Positions 1 through 8,045 of a stretch of 14,492 nt of DNA are shown here, piece by piece. Positions within the stretch are counted from its first letter, which is position 1, and every line of letters starts with the position of its first letter. Source of the DNA: Thermoplasmata archaeon (lineage in GTDB: Archaea; Thermoplasmatota; Thermoplasmata; RBG-16-68-12; JAGMCJ01). The stretch covers positions 1-14,492 of the forward strand of contig JAGMCJ010000051.1 in NCBI GenBank assembly GCA_023129265.1. Reading direction: 5' to 3'. The translations under genes and the position numbers were made by a program. The notes under the pieces are model-generated. The model saw nothing but the letters and a program-made list of their open reading frames with translations, searched no databases and was not told where the DNA came from.

Positions 1-1593
1 CCATGCCTTGTCGTATTCGACTGTTTGGAGAACGGTCTCGATAGACTCGTTGGATTGGATGAGCGGGACGGAGACGAGATTCGGACCTGAAGCGAGCGTA
101 CGGGTGAACTTGGCTGCTTGGTCAGATGTGCATGACGACAAACTGGTATTGCTCAGAGCACATACGACATAGAAGTAGTCGTTCGCATCGCCCTCCCCAG
201 AACCGATATCTGTCCACGACGACGAACCGTTTGCTAGTGAATCGACAAGCGTGTAGTCAATTCCGCTAGGAACGTATAGAGTCCCGCGATAAACGTCATA
301 GCCTACGATGCTTCCATACGTCTCGTCTCTGGAGAGATCCCAAGAGACGGTCACATTCTCGTGTTCCTTTCCTTCGAGGGAGGCGGTTATGTTCTCAGGA
401 GGCTGGGGGAAAAGACTTCGATTGTCGACCAACAAGGGATATCTGTCCATGGTGTTCATGTCAAGGAAGTAGGGTGTGTCTCCTATTCCATCTCTACCGG
501 GAAGGTTCTGGTTCTCACCAGAGTAGACGTCGTTCCCAAGATAGTCACTCCAGTAGTTTCCTCCACTTGGATATCCATCGTCCCAAGTGTTGACATCATC
601 ATCATAGGCTTGGACAGTATTCCAGAGAATCCGATTATGAAACATCCGATTCTGAGAAGACGCCCAGATCCAGAGCCCGTTGGAGTTGTTTGCCACTATG
701 TTGTCCTCAATCACGTTCAGATTGGACTGCCAGAGAATGATGCCATCCTGGTTCCCAGCAACCTCGTTCCTAGAGATGCTGTTCGACGTCGAGCCTATTA
801 GAATGATCCCTTCCCACCTATTCGATGTCAGTGTGTTTCTCTCTACGGTGATATTCTCAGATTGACCGAGATAGATCCCGTAGCCGTTCGAAAGAAACGT
901 GTTCGATTCCACAATCCCTCCATTCGCGAAGCCCAGAACGAAACCAGAGCCGCAGTCAAACACAGTATTCCCTCTCAAAACGACCTCGGTAGCCTCAGCA
1001 TACAGAGCGTCGTGAAGTATGTCGGTGAAGGTGTTGTTGGTCATGAACACTGGGCCCGAAGCATTATAGAGAAGGATTCCCAGGAAGCCGTGGTGTATCC
1101 AGGAGTCGGAGATGCTGACGTTGTTGCTTTGGATCGAGATCCCCATCTTCTCGTATCCCGCACCGTTCCATCCAACATAACCGATGCTGCTATTGGACAC
1201 CGTGAGGCTGGCGTCTGGGTCAACCCAGAATTCATAGTTGTGAGTGCCATTTTCAATCGCAGAAGTTATGTTGCTATCATCAAGCAGACTCAAAGTGCCA
1301 AAGGACGCGACCTCGATGTGGAAGGTTCCATTCTGACTACAGTTGATGAGGAGGGTTGCATTACTAAGAATCAGTGACCCGCCTGGAAGGATTGTGACAT
1401 TGCCACTCACAAGCAATGTTTCGTTCGAAACGACGGTTGCGTTTCCTATTATCCAGTCTCCCGTCAAGGGAGGAGGATAGTCCCCAGAGCCCTCGGCAAA
1501 GACACTTCCATCATCCGAAATCCCAAAGCCCAAGAACACCGCTGTGATAAGGATAACCGTAGTAGTAGTGGCCTGGATGCTCGCTTTCTTCAT
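1..1593 (-). CDS. Secreted NosD-like beta-helix surface protein (3' end beyond window)
   Basis: An open frame of exactly 531 codons runs from ATG at 1593 to the left edge with no stop, so the C-terminus is missing. The start follows a GGGGGAGATT ribosome site (1594-1603). Residues 1-33 look like a signal peptide (KK, then a hydrophobic run, possible cleavage after VFA). Residues about 45-335 are a ladder of short Asn-rich repeats (types N-x-F, N-x-I, S-N-S) typical of right-handed parallel beta-helices of the NosD/pectate-lyase-like class. The archaeal NosD signature WDDGYPSGGNYWSDY follows at residues 337-351, then GDTPY and DRYPL. Residues about 397-490 resemble a fibronectin type III domain (VTVSWDLS, GYDVYRG). 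From about 494 comes a segment with GPNLVSVPL, common near the end of archaeal envelope proteins. Many N-x-S/T sequons suggest glycosylation. The gene looks richer in A+T than its neighbours (line 601-660 has 24 G/C of 60). An extracellular role is inferred; the ligand or substrate is unknown. Confidence 0.85.
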   Translation of the reverse strand, partial: MKKASIQATTTTVILITAVFLGFGISDDGSVFAEGSGDYPPPLTGDWIIGNATVVSNETLLVSGNVTILPGGSLILSNATLLINCSQNGTFHIEVASFGTLSLLDDSNITSAIENGTHNYEFWVDPDASLTVSNSSIGYVGWNGAGYEKMGISIQSNNVSISDSWIHHGFLGILLYNASGPVFMTNNTFTDILHDALYAEATEVVLRGNTVFDCGSGFVLGFANGGIVESNTFLSNGYGIYLGQSENITVERNTLTSNRWEGIILIGSTSNSISRNEVAGNQDGIILWQSNLNVIEDNIVANNSNGLWIWASSQNRMFHNRILWNTVQAYDDDVNTWDDGYPSGGNYWSDYLGNDVYSGENQNLPGRDGIGDTPYFLDMNTMDRYPLLVDNRSLFPQPPENITASLEGKEHENVTVSWDLSRDETYGSIVGYDVYRGTLYVPSGIDYTLVDSLANGSSSWTDIGSGEGDANDYFYVVCALSNTSLSSCTSDQAAKFTRTLASGPNLVSVPLIQSNESIETVLQTVEYDKAW

Positions 1594-1631
1594 AATCTCC
1601 CCCGCAACTGCATTCTTAAGCTGTGTACGGG

Positions 1632-1638
1632 CTTATAA
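1632..1638 (-). promoter_or_regulatory. TATA box of the NosD-like gene
   Basis: On the minus strand the sequence reads AGTTATAAGC, about 40 bases upstream of the ATG at 1593. A start site about 25 bases downstream (near 1609) would leave a short leader carrying the GGGGGAG ribosome site. The fit is by eye only. Confidence 0.5.
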
Positions 1639-1710
1639 CTGTTTTTGCGGGTCCGCTATGAAATGACTTCGGGAGAAACCATCCGCCGGGCTCGAAGCTC
1701 ACAAGCAAAA

Positions 1711-1719
1711 GAGATATAC
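1711..1719 (+). promoter_or_regulatory. TATA box of the 2-oxoacid oxidoreductase operon
   Basis: AAAAGAGATATACC lies about 33 bases before the ATG at 1749. A start site about 25 bases downstream would fall near 1742, giving an almost leaderless mRNA. The intergenic space 1594-1748 holds this box and the divergent one of the surface-protein gene. Confidence 0.45.
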
Positions 1720-1748
1720 CCGCTCTCCTTATCTTTCGACAGAGGTCG

Positions 1749-2297
1749 ATGATTCAGATAAGATTCCATGGCAGGGGCGGCCAGGGTTCTGTTGTCGCGT
1801 CGAATATTTTGGCCGCAGCGGCGTTCTTGGAGGAGAAATGGGTGCAGTCCTTCCCCTTCTTCGGAGTCGAGCGAAGAGGCGCGCCCGTAACAGCGTACAC
1901 AAAGATCGACGACAAGCCCATCTGGGACAGATCGGAGATCACGGAACCCGACTACGTCATCGTCCTGGACGCTTCACTTGTGGCCGTCGTCGACGTCACC
2001 CACGGTCTCAAGGAGAACGGGATGGTCCTCCTGAACAGCGAGAGCAAGCCCGAGGACATCGAGCTGGGTGACGGCTTCAGGATCGCGACCGTCGATGCGA
2101 CGGAAGTGGCTGTCGCGCACGGCCTGGGGAGCAAGAGCGCCCCCATCGTCAACAGCGCCATACTCGGCGCGTTCTCCAAGGCCTCGGGCGAGGTCGACAT
2201 CAAGTCATTGGAGGCGAGCATACTCAAGATGGCTCCCGCCAAGCACAAGGAGAATGCGGCTGCTGCCCTCGAGGCCTATGAAAAAGTTCAGTTCTAG
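1749..2297 (+). CDS. 2-oxoacid:ferredoxin oxidoreductase, gamma subunit (POR/VOR family)
   Basis: This is the gamma subunit of a CoA-acylating pyruvate or branched-chain 2-oxoacid ferredoxin oxidoreductase, the cytoplasmic complex that converts a 2-oxoacid plus CoA to acyl-CoA and CO2 while reducing ferredoxin. At 182 residues it has the usual length. The N-terminus carries the family motif HGRGGQGS (residues 7-14), followed by FGVERRGAPVTAYT, which is diagnostic of the gamma domain. It is the first gene of a gamma-delta-alpha-beta operon, the common order for four-subunit archaeal enzymes. Start: ATG with GAGGT just upstream (1743-1747). The next gene's ribosome site overlaps its stop codon. 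Gamma subunits do not reveal the substrate, and in Pyrococcus one gamma serves both POR and VOR, so I give no gene symbol. Confidence 0.93.
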   Translation: MIQIRFHGRGGQGSVVASNILAAAAFLEEKWVQSFPFFGVERRGAPVTAYTKIDDKPIWDRSEITEPDYVIVLDASLVAVVDVTHGLKENGMVLLNSESKPEDIELGDGFRIATVDATEVAVAHGLGSKSAPIVNSAILGAFSKASGEVDIKSLEASILKMAPAKHKENAAAALEAYEKVQF

Positions 2298-2306
2298 GTG
2301 ATACTC

Positions 2307-2576
2307 ATGGCAAAAAGTGTCGAGGATTTACCATACATACCTCTGATGAGCGAATCTTCCGCGGTCAACAAGACCGGGGTATGGCGAGTGATCAGGCCGA
2401 TCGTGAACCAGGAGGAGTGCAATCAGTGCTACACCTGCTGGAAGTTCTGTCCGGACGTCGCCATCCAGATAGACGAGGAGGGCAACATCCTGATCGACTA
2501 CGACCACTGCAAGGGTTGCGGGATCTGCGAAGCGGTCTGTCCGAAGAATTGCATTGAGATGGTCAAGGAGGAATAA
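2307..2576 (+). CDS. 2-oxoacid:ferredoxin oxidoreductase, delta (ferredoxin) subunit
   Basis: An 89-residue protein with two [4Fe-4S] motifs: C38-x2-C41-x2-C44-x3-C48-P and C68-x2-C71-x2-C74-x3-C78-P. This is the ferredoxin-like delta subunit that passes electrons from the TPP centre of the beta subunit to external ferredoxin. I choose ATG at 2307 rather than the in-frame GTG at 2298, because AGGTGA (2296-2301) sits five bases before this ATG and would be inside the coding region if GTG were used. That site overlaps the gamma stop codon, which suggests translational coupling. The residues before the first cluster (about 37) match the N-terminal extension seen in POR/VOR delta subunits. Confidence 0.93.
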   Translation: MAKSVEDLPYIPLMSESSAVNKTGVWRVIRPIVNQEECNQCYTCWKFCPDVAIQIDEEGNILIDYDHCKGCGICEAVCPKNCIEMVKEE

Positions 2577-2578
2577 GG

Positions 2579-3763
2579 ATGCCGATGGATGTCATGACTG
2601 GAAACTCAGCGCAGGCCTACGGCGCCAAGCTCGCGAGGGCGGAGGTCGTCGCCGCCTATCCCATAACGCCGCAGACGACCGTCGTGGAGAAGCTGGCGGA
2701 CCTCGTCGCGAGCGGGGAGATGAAGTCCCAGTACATCAAGGTGGAGAGTGAGCACAGCGCGATGGCCGCATGCATCGCTGCGTCCGCCACCGGCGCGAGG
2801 GCATACACCGCGACGGCCGCGCACGGCCTGGCGCTCATGCACGAGATGCTCATCTGGGCGGCCGGCTCGAGGCTGCCGATCGTCATGGGCAACATCAACA
2901 GGGCGATGGCCCCGCCGTGGAGCGTGTGGGCGGACTACCAGGACAGCATCGCTGAGCGGGACACGGGCTGGATGCAGTTCTACTGTCAGAACAATCAGGA
3001 AGTTCTCGACACGGTCATTCAGGCGTACAAGGTGGCCGAGAACCACGACATCCTGCTTCCCGCGATGGTCATGGAGGACGCGTTCTACCTCTCGCACACG
3101 TTCGAGCCCGTCGACGTTCCCCCTCAGAAGGACGTCGATGACTTCCTCCCGCCATACGATCCCCCGATCAAGCTCGATGTTGATAATCCCGTTGGGCTCT
3201 GGGCGCTCGTACCGCCGGACCACTACATGGAGTTCAGGTTCAAGATCGCCAAGGCGATGGAAGACTCCCGAAAGGTGATACAGGAAGTCGACGAGGAATG
3301 GGAGAAGAAGTTCGGCAGGTCGCACGGCGGGCTCGTCGAACGGTACCGGATGGAAGATGCGGACGCAGCGATAATCGCCGCAGGCACCATGTCCTCGACG
3401 GCCAGGGTGGCGGTCGACAATATGAGGGACAAGGGCAAGAAGGTCGGCCTGGCCAGGCTCAGGGTCTTCCGCCCGTTCCCCTACGAGGAGATAAGACAAA
3501 TCGCCAAGGAGGTCGATTCCATCGGCGTTCTCGACCGGAGCTACACCTTCGGCCACGGGGGCGCCTTCTACACCGAGACCGCCGGCGCGCTCTACCAAGC
3601 TCCCGAACGCCCGCATGTGAAGAACTACGTGATTGGGATCGGCGGCAGGGACATCCCGCCGAAGGAAATCGAGGGGATACTCGAGAAGGTGCTGAGCAAG
3701 GAGGACGGCGGCGAGGTCGAGTGGTGGGGCCTTCGGACGTCTGGCAGCAGGGAGGTGAACTAG
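2579..3763 (+). CDS. 2-oxoacid:ferredoxin oxidoreductase, alpha subunit
   Basis: A 394-residue alpha subunit with the pyrimidine-binding half of the TPP site. Visible family landmarks are YPITPQT (about residues 27-33, substrate/TPP threonine at 30), KVESEHSAM (54-62), TATAAHGLALMHE, and SVWADYQDS followed by RDTGWMQFY. Near the C-terminus are RPFPYEEI and GGRDIPP, also typical. The start is ATG 2579, seven bases after AAGGAGG (2565-2571); the ATG at 2585 would be too far away. It lies two bases after delta. From memory, stretches such as MAPPWSVW and HEMLIWAAGSRLPIV look closer to archaeal 2-ketoisovalerate (VOR) than to pyruvate (POR) alpha chains, but this cannot be settled by eye, so the substrate is left open. 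Confidence 0.93.
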   Translation: MPMDVMTGNSAQAYGAKLARAEVVAAYPITPQTTVVEKLADLVASGEMKSQYIKVESEHSAMAACIAASATGARAYTATAAHGLALMHEMLIWAAGSRLPIVMGNINRAMAPPWSVWADYQDSIAERDTGWMQFYCQNNQEVLDTVIQAYKVAENHDILLPAMVMEDAFYLSHTFEPVDVPPQKDVDDFLPPYDPPIKLDVDNPVGLWALVPPDHYMEFRFKIAKAMEDSRKVIQEVDEEWEKKFGRSHGGLVERYRMEDADAAIIAAGTMSSTARVAVDNMRDKGKKVGLARLRVFRPFPYEEIRQIAKEVDSIGVLDRSYTFGHGGAFYTETAGALYQAPERPHVKNYVIGIGGRDIPPKEIEGILEKVLSKEDGGEVEWWGLRTSGSREVN

Positions 3764-4669
3764 GTGGCGAAGCTGACTATACCTCAGGAGGAGCTCATGA
3801 GCAGCGGGCACATCGGATGCCTGGGCTGCGGTGCGACGCTCGCGATGAGATACCTTCTGAAGGCCTTGGGGAAGAGGACGATGGTCACGATTCCCGCGGG
3901 GTGTATTGCCATAATGTCCGGCATCTACCCGAGGAGCTTTCTCAAAGTCCCTCTGCTCGACGTGGCCTTCGAGACGACCGCTGCGTCCGCGAGCGGGATC
4001 CGAGCGGCCTTGGACGCGAAGGGCATCAAAGACGTCTACGTCGTCGGTTTCGGGGGCGACGGCGGGACCGCGGACATCGGGATTCAGGCGCTATCCGGGA
4101 CGGCGGAGCGTGGCGACAACATCATCTACGTCATGTACGACAACGAGGCCTACATGAACACGGGCATCCAGCGTAGCAGTGCGACGCCCTTCGGCGCGTG
4201 GACGACGACGACGCCGGTCGGCACGACAGGCGATTTCAAGAAGAGGCCCAAGAAGAACATGGTCGAGATAATGGTGGCTCACGACATCCCCTACGCAGCG
4301 ACCGCGTCCGTCTCATACCCAGAGGACTTCGTGAAGAAGGTCCAGAAGGCGAAGGACATGGACGGGACGAAGTTCTTCCACGTGTTCTCGCCCTGCCCGA
4401 CGGGCTGGCGGTTCTCGCCCGAGATGACGATTCAGATGGGTGTGCTTGCCTACCAGACGACGGTCTTCCCGATGTACGAGGTCGAGAACGGGGTGTACAG
4501 GGTGACCAAGAAGCCCGCCAAGAGGAAGCCCGTGACCGAGTATCTCAAGCTGCAGGGAAGGTTCAAGCACCTCGACGACGAGACGATCGAGATAATACAG
4601 AAGAACGTCGACAAGAACTGGGAGATGCTCCTCGCGAAGGCGGAGTTCACCAAGAAGTACGCGGAGTAG
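3764..4669 (+). CDS. 2-oxoacid:ferredoxin oxidoreductase, beta subunit
   Basis: A 301-residue beta subunit, which binds the diphosphate end of TPP and the proximal [4Fe-4S] cluster. Candidate cluster cysteines are C19, C22 (GCLGCG), C47 (PAGC) and C211 (SPCPTGW). The TPP-Mg motif is G97-G-D-G-G, followed about 25 residues later by YDNEAYMNTG. Start: GTG at 3764, directly after the alpha stop codon, with a strong GGAGGTGA site (3751-3758) five bases upstream. It is the last gene of the operon; no T-rich terminator is seen in the 60 bases that follow. Length and motifs are complete, so the four-subunit enzyme should be functional. Acetyl-CoA or branched-chain acyl-CoA would be the product depending on substrate. 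Confidence 0.94.
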   Translation: MAKLTIPQEELMSSGHIGCLGCGATLAMRYLLKALGKRTMVTIPAGCIAIMSGIYPRSFLKVPLLDVAFETTAASASGIRAALDAKGIKDVYVVGFGGDGGTADIGIQALSGTAERGDNIIYVMYDNEAYMNTGIQRSSATPFGAWTTTTPVGTTGDFKKRPKKNMVEIMVAHDIPYAATASVSYPEDFVKKVQKAKDMDGTKFFHVFSPCPTGWRFSPEMTIQMGVLAYQTTVFPMYEVENGVYRVTKKPAKRKPVTEYLKLQGRFKHLDDETIEIIQKNVDKNWEMLLAKAEFTKKYAE

Positions 4670-4676
4670 GGAAACT

Positions 4677-4685
4677 CTAATAAGA
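4677..4685 (+). promoter_or_regulatory. Possible TATA box upstream of trpB2
   Basis: CTCTAATAAG lies about 50 bases before the trpB2 ATG. A start site near 4706 would give a leader of about 25 bases that carries GGGGGAGGAG. AT-rich alternatives (CATTATC near 4693, GAAATAC near 4711) exist, so the assignment is weak. Confidence 0.3.
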
Positions 4686-4730
4686 CCGCACCCATTATCT
4701 GTGAGCCTTTGAAATACTGGGGGAGGAGAA

Positions 4731-6029
4731 ATGAGTCTTAAGCGAAGCGGTATGAGCCTCACAGAAGACGAGATGCCAAGGAAATGGTACAACATACTCC
4801 CTGATCTCCCGGAGGAGCTGCCGAAGCCCAAGGACCCTGAGGAAGGCGAGTCCAGGTTGGAGATGCTCCCGAAGATTATGATCAAGGAATGCCTTGGCCA
4901 GGAGTTCTCCGAGGCCAGATGGATAGACATCCCGGACGAGATCATGGACCTTTTCATACAGGCCGGAAGACCGAGACAGCTCTTCAGGGCGAAAAGGCTC
5001 GAGCAGGTGCTCAAGACCCCTGCCAAGCTCTACTACAAGGCCGAGTTCTACAGCCCGACCGGGAGCCACAAGGTGAACACGGCCCTCGCCCAGGCCCACT
5101 ACGCAAAGGAGGCAGGCTTCGAGAGGCTGACGACGGAGACCGGTGCCGGCCAGTGGGGGACCGCGCTCGCCTACGCTGCTAGCCTGGCGGGCCTCGAGAT
5201 GACGATATTCTGGGTCAGAGCCGTCCACGACTGGAAGGTCGCGAGAAGGAACTTCATGAGGCTCTACGGCGGGGACGTGCGCGCCTCACCGAGCAACTTC
5301 ACCAAAGTCGGCAGGGAGCTGCTCAAGGAGAACGGCAATCATCCAGGGTCCCTAGGAATAGCGGTCTCGGAGGGGATGGAGGACGCGATAGGCGACCCGC
5401 AAGCGGTGTACTGCCTTGGCTCGGTTCTCAATCACGTCCTGCTGCATCAGACGATCATCGGGTTGGAAACGAAGAAGCAGTTCGAGAAGCTGGACGAGTA
5501 CCCCGACATGGTGATATCCTGCCTCGGCGGCGGCAGCAACTTCGGCGGCTTCGCCATCCCGTTCCTGGGCGACGCTATCAAGGGCAAGAAGATACATTTC
5601 ATAGCGGCTCAGACTGACGTATCTCCTAACCTCCAGGGCGAGTACAGGTACGACTTCGCCGACCACGGGGAGCTCACGCCCATGCTGAAGATGTACACGT
5701 TGGGGCACAAGACGGAGATGAAGCCCATCAAGGGGGACGGGCTGAGATACCACGCGGCGGCGCCGATCATAAGCCTGCTGAGAAAGCACGGCTACATCGA
5801 CACGATCGCGTATCCCGCCGACGAGAAGTACGTGTTCGAGAAGGCGAGGACGTTCATCAAAAGCGAGGGTTTCCTTCCTGCGCCGGAGTCCGCCTACAGC
5901 GTCGCGTGCGCCATAGACCAGGCCCTGGAGTGCAAGAGGAGGAACGAGGAGAAGGTCATCGCCTTCAACGTCAGCGGGCACGGGTTCATGGACATGGAGG
6001 GCTACACGGAAGTCCTCGGACTGAAGTGA
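4731..6029 (+). CDS. trpB2: Tryptophan synthase beta chain, TrpB2 type
   Basis: A PLP enzyme of 432 residues that joins indole and L-serine to make L-tryptophan. The PLP lysine is K114 in GSHKVNT; E136 in TETGAGQWG corresponds to the catalytic glutamate; the phosphate loop is GGGSN (266-270); the serine at 415 in NVSGHGF is placed to contact the pyridine nitrogen. The length above 420 and the N-terminal extension (LPDLPEELP, about residues 23-31) mark the TrpB2 subfamily rather than TrpB1 (about 400 residues). TrpB2 proteins often work without a stable TrpA partner, and no trpA or other trp gene is adjacent, so the gene appears solitary. The start is supported by GGGGGAGGAG (4719-4728); M8 at 4752 is possible but lacks such a site. 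Confidence 0.95.
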   Translation: MSLKRSGMSLTEDEMPRKWYNILPDLPEELPKPKDPEEGESRLEMLPKIMIKECLGQEFSEARWIDIPDEIMDLFIQAGRPRQLFRAKRLEQVLKTPAKLYYKAEFYSPTGSHKVNTALAQAHYAKEAGFERLTTETGAGQWGTALAYAASLAGLEMTIFWVRAVHDWKVARRNFMRLYGGDVRASPSNFTKVGRELLKENGNHPGSLGIAVSEGMEDAIGDPQAVYCLGSVLNHVLLHQTIIGLETKKQFEKLDEYPDMVISCLGGGSNFGGFAIPFLGDAIKGKKIHFIAAQTDVSPNLQGEYRYDFADHGELTPMLKMYTLGHKTEMKPIKGDGLRYHAAAPIISLLRKHGYIDTIAYPADEKYVFEKARTFIKSEGFLPAPESAYSVACAIDQALECKRRNEEKVIAFNVSGHGFMDMEGYTEVLGLK

Positions 6030-6070
6030 CCGGCGCTCGTCCCTGCCCCCTCGCAATCTTCCGCTAAACG

Positions 6071-6077
6071 TTATATT
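6071..6077 (+). promoter_or_regulatory. TATA box of the M29 aminopeptidase gene
   Basis: ACGTTATATTGC is about 32 bases before the ATG at 6106. The predicted start site near 6100 leaves essentially no leader, and no Shine-Dalgarno sequence is seen, so the mRNA is probably leaderless or nearly so. Confidence 0.5.
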
Positions 6078-6105
6078 GCAGATTTGGGATTGACGGTGCG
6101 ATATC

Positions 6106-7203
6106 ATGATGGAAGTCAATTATGAGGCGTTGGCAAGGAAGATAGTGAACAAGTGCATGCGAATCAAGGAGAACGAGGTCGTCATGCTCTCTGGCGGGAT
6201 GTACAACATGGACCTCCTCGAGGCGGTCACCGTCAACATCAGGAAGGCGGGCGCGTGGCCGTTCTTGCGGGTGACCACCGACAGCATGTACAAGAGGCTG
6301 ATCTCCGACATACCGATCAAGTATCTCAAGAAGGAACCGAAGTACTTCATGAAGTGGATCGACGACATAGATGCCCACATCGGCATAGACCCGTTCATGG
6401 ATCCCACGGCTTTGTCGTCGCTGTCCGAGAAGAGGATGGGAATCAGCAGGCAGGCCGGTCGGAAGCTGAACGACAAATTCACCAAGCTCGGCATAAGATG
6501 GACGGCCATCGGCTATCCCACGAAGCAAAGGGCGAAGATGTTCAACATCCCATTCGACGAGTTCTGGGACATGTTCTGGTCCGCCATGAACGTCAACTAC
6601 GACGCGATGTACAAGAGGGGAGAGAAGGTCGCCAGGGCACTGAGGGGGAAGAAGGAGGTCCACATCTCCTCGGACAAGGGGACCGACCTCACGTTCAAGA
6701 TAACGGGAAGAAAGCCACTGATCGACGACGGCGTCATCTCCGCACAGGACATCAGGAACAAGGATGTCGGGAACAACCTCCCGTGCGGTGAGGTCTTCCT
6801 CGCTCCCGTGGAGACGTCCGCCAACGGCAGGGCCGTCTTCGACCTCGCCTTCCATCGGGGAAAGAAGATCACTGGCATCGACGTCGACTTCACGAAGGGC
6901 AAGCTGTCCAGGATAAAGGCCAAGAAGAACGAGAAGCTTCTCAAGGAGGTCATCGCCAACTCGCAGGGCCAGAAGGACCGCATAGGCGAGTTCGGAATCG
7001 GAATCAACCCGAAGGTGAAGAAGGCGATTGGCTACACGATCACGGACGAGAAGATCACGGGGACGATCCACATCGCGGTGGGCGAGAACAGGAGCTACGG
7101 AGGAAAGAACGAGGCCACCCTGCACTGGGACTTCGTGATGATGCGACCCACCGTCGAGGTCGACGGCAAGACATTGATGAAGAACGGAAAGCTAGCGGTC
7201 TGA
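6106..7203 (+). CDS. M29 family metallo-aminopeptidase
   Basis: A 365-residue cytoplasmic peptidase of the thermophilic aminopeptidase family (M29; AmpS/PepS/AmpT relatives), which removes N-terminal residues from peptides using two metal ions. Candidate metal ligands are E229 in NLPCGE, E295 in RIGEFGIGINP, H322 in GTIHIAVGEN, and H340 and D342 in LHWD. The 66-residue spacing between the two glutamates equals that of the Bacillus enzyme (E250/E316, from memory), while the H322-H340 loop is shorter than there. The N-terminal part has the usual ALARKIVNKC and EVVML pattern. The gene starts with two methionines in a row (6106 or 6109); the choice changes only one residue. It is followed after four bases by a regulator gene, so the two are probably cotranscribed. 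Substrate preference is not visible. Confidence 0.9.
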   Translation: MMEVNYEALARKIVNKCMRIKENEVVMLSGGMYNMDLLEAVTVNIRKAGAWPFLRVTTDSMYKRLISDIPIKYLKKEPKYFMKWIDDIDAHIGIDPFMDPTALSSLSEKRMGISRQAGRKLNDKFTKLGIRWTAIGYPTKQRAKMFNIPFDEFWDMFWSAMNVNYDAMYKRGEKVARALRGKKEVHISSDKGTDLTFKITGRKPLIDDGVISAQDIRNKDVGNNLPCGEVFLAPVETSANGRAVFDLAFHRGKKITGIDVDFTKGKLSRIKAKKNEKLLKEVIANSQGQKDRIGEFGIGINPKVKKAIGYTITDEKITGTIHIAVGENRSYGGKNEATLHWDFVMMRPTVEVDGKTLMKNGKLAV

Positions 7204-7207
7204 TGGA

Positions 7208-7915
7208 ATGCGCGAAGGTGTCGGGAAAGCCCTCAGGCGGGCCTTCGGACAGGAGGACCTGATCAGGAAGCTGGAACCGCGCGAGGCGGGGGTCTCCCGC
7301 CTGATGAACCCCAAGCGCAGGAGGATCTTCGTCCATCTGCTGCGGTCACCCTGCTCTCATCTCAGGCAGCTGTCCAGGGAGCTGGACATTCCGACACAGA
7401 CGCTCAAGTGGCATCTCGCCGAGCTCAAAAAGGCGGGGATTCTGGACTCGGTTCCCGTCGGAAACAAGAAGTGCTTTTTCGTTCCCGCACGGATCGAGCG
7501 GGAGGACGTACCCACCCTCTCACACCTGTCGGACGAGATGAACCGGAGGATGGTCTCCCTGCTCTTGAGGAGAGGAGCGCTTCCCCAGAAGAGCATCTTC
7601 ACGTCCCTCAAGACCTACTACCAGGCTGTGCAGCATCGTCTGAAGACTCTCGAGGAGGCCGGACTGGTACGCTCCGACAGGCGGGGCAGGAAAAGGACGT
7701 ACGAGGTCTCCAGTGAACTCGTCGAACTGAGGGACAGGTACATGGAGAAGAAGACCGAGATGTCTGGGAAGCTCCGCAAGGTCCTCGAGGATGACGGACT
7801 CGCGCCGAAGGTCGTCAAGACGCTGACGAGGTCGATCGTCTACACAATAGACACGGGGACGGGCCGCGAGGAGATCGAGCTGTTCCTCGACCCGCTCGAG
7901 GTCCTAAAAGGGTAG
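7208..7915 (+). CDS. Transcription regulator with two winged-helix domains
   Basis: A 235-residue protein with two successive winged helix-turn-helix domains. The first is about residues 30-95 (SHLRQLSRELDIPTQTLKWH, then a wing with GNKKCFFVP); the second is about 107-170 (SIFTSLKTYYQAVQHRL, then a wing with RRGRKRTYEV). This matches archaeal tandem-wHTH regulators of the ArsR-like/COG3398 kind. No ligand domain or cysteine-rich sensor is visible; residues 170-235 are a helical, charged tail ending in ELFLDPLEV that could mediate dimerisation. It starts four bases after the aminopeptidase stop with no clear ribosome site, suggesting coupled translation from a shared mRNA. The regulated genes are unknown; the aminopeptidase is the natural first candidate. 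Confidence 0.8.
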   Translation: MREGVGKALRRAFGQEDLIRKLEPREAGVSRLMNPKRRRIFVHLLRSPCSHLRQLSRELDIPTQTLKWHLAELKKAGILDSVPVGNKKCFFVPARIEREDVPTLSHLSDEMNRRMVSLLLRRGALPQKSIFTSLKTYYQAVQHRLKTLEEAGLVRSDRRGRKRTYEVSSELVELRDRYMEKKTEMSGKLRKVLEDDGLAPKVVKTLTRSIVYTIDTGTGREEIELFLDPLEVLKG

Positions 7916-7977
7916 CACGGGCCTGCCGGGAATTTCAAGCAAGTGGTTCTCCCACAAGGCCTTTTGAACCCGAGTTC

Positions 7978-7994
7978 GGGGCTCCGGAGGCCCC
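7978..7994. terminator. Possible hairpin between convergent genes
   Basis: The 130-base gap 7916-8045 separates the convergent regulator gene and rps27ae. It contains a GC hairpin (GGGGC ... GCCCC) preceded by a smaller one (GAAC ccga GTTC, 7966-7977) and followed by a weak TCTTC/GAAGA hairpin (8012-8026). No long T-run follows in either direction, so a role in termination or mRNA end formation is only a guess. No gene is seen here. Confidence 0.3.
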
Positions 7995-8045
7995 TGTGAT
8001 ATCCATTGCAGTCTTCTTTTGGAAGATGTCTACACTACAGGCCCG

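Noticed and set aside
361..1377. Plus-strand open frames in the left region (146, 61 and 171 codons)
   Set aside because: They are antisense to the 531-codon beta-helix frame, which has a signal peptide, a ribosome site and family motifs. Their translations show no recognisable domain.
2606..3811. Long minus-strand frame of 401 codons opposite the alpha subunit
   Set aside because: GC-rich genes often leave a long open frame on the other strand. The plus frame has clear oxidoreductase motifs and the minus translation is low-complexity R/P/H-rich.
7950..8000. Possible tRNA-like sequence in the convergent gap (GAACCCGAGTTCGGGG)
   Set aside because: It has two adjacent hairpins but no acceptor stem, D arm, anticodon arm or proper T arm could be drawn around it.
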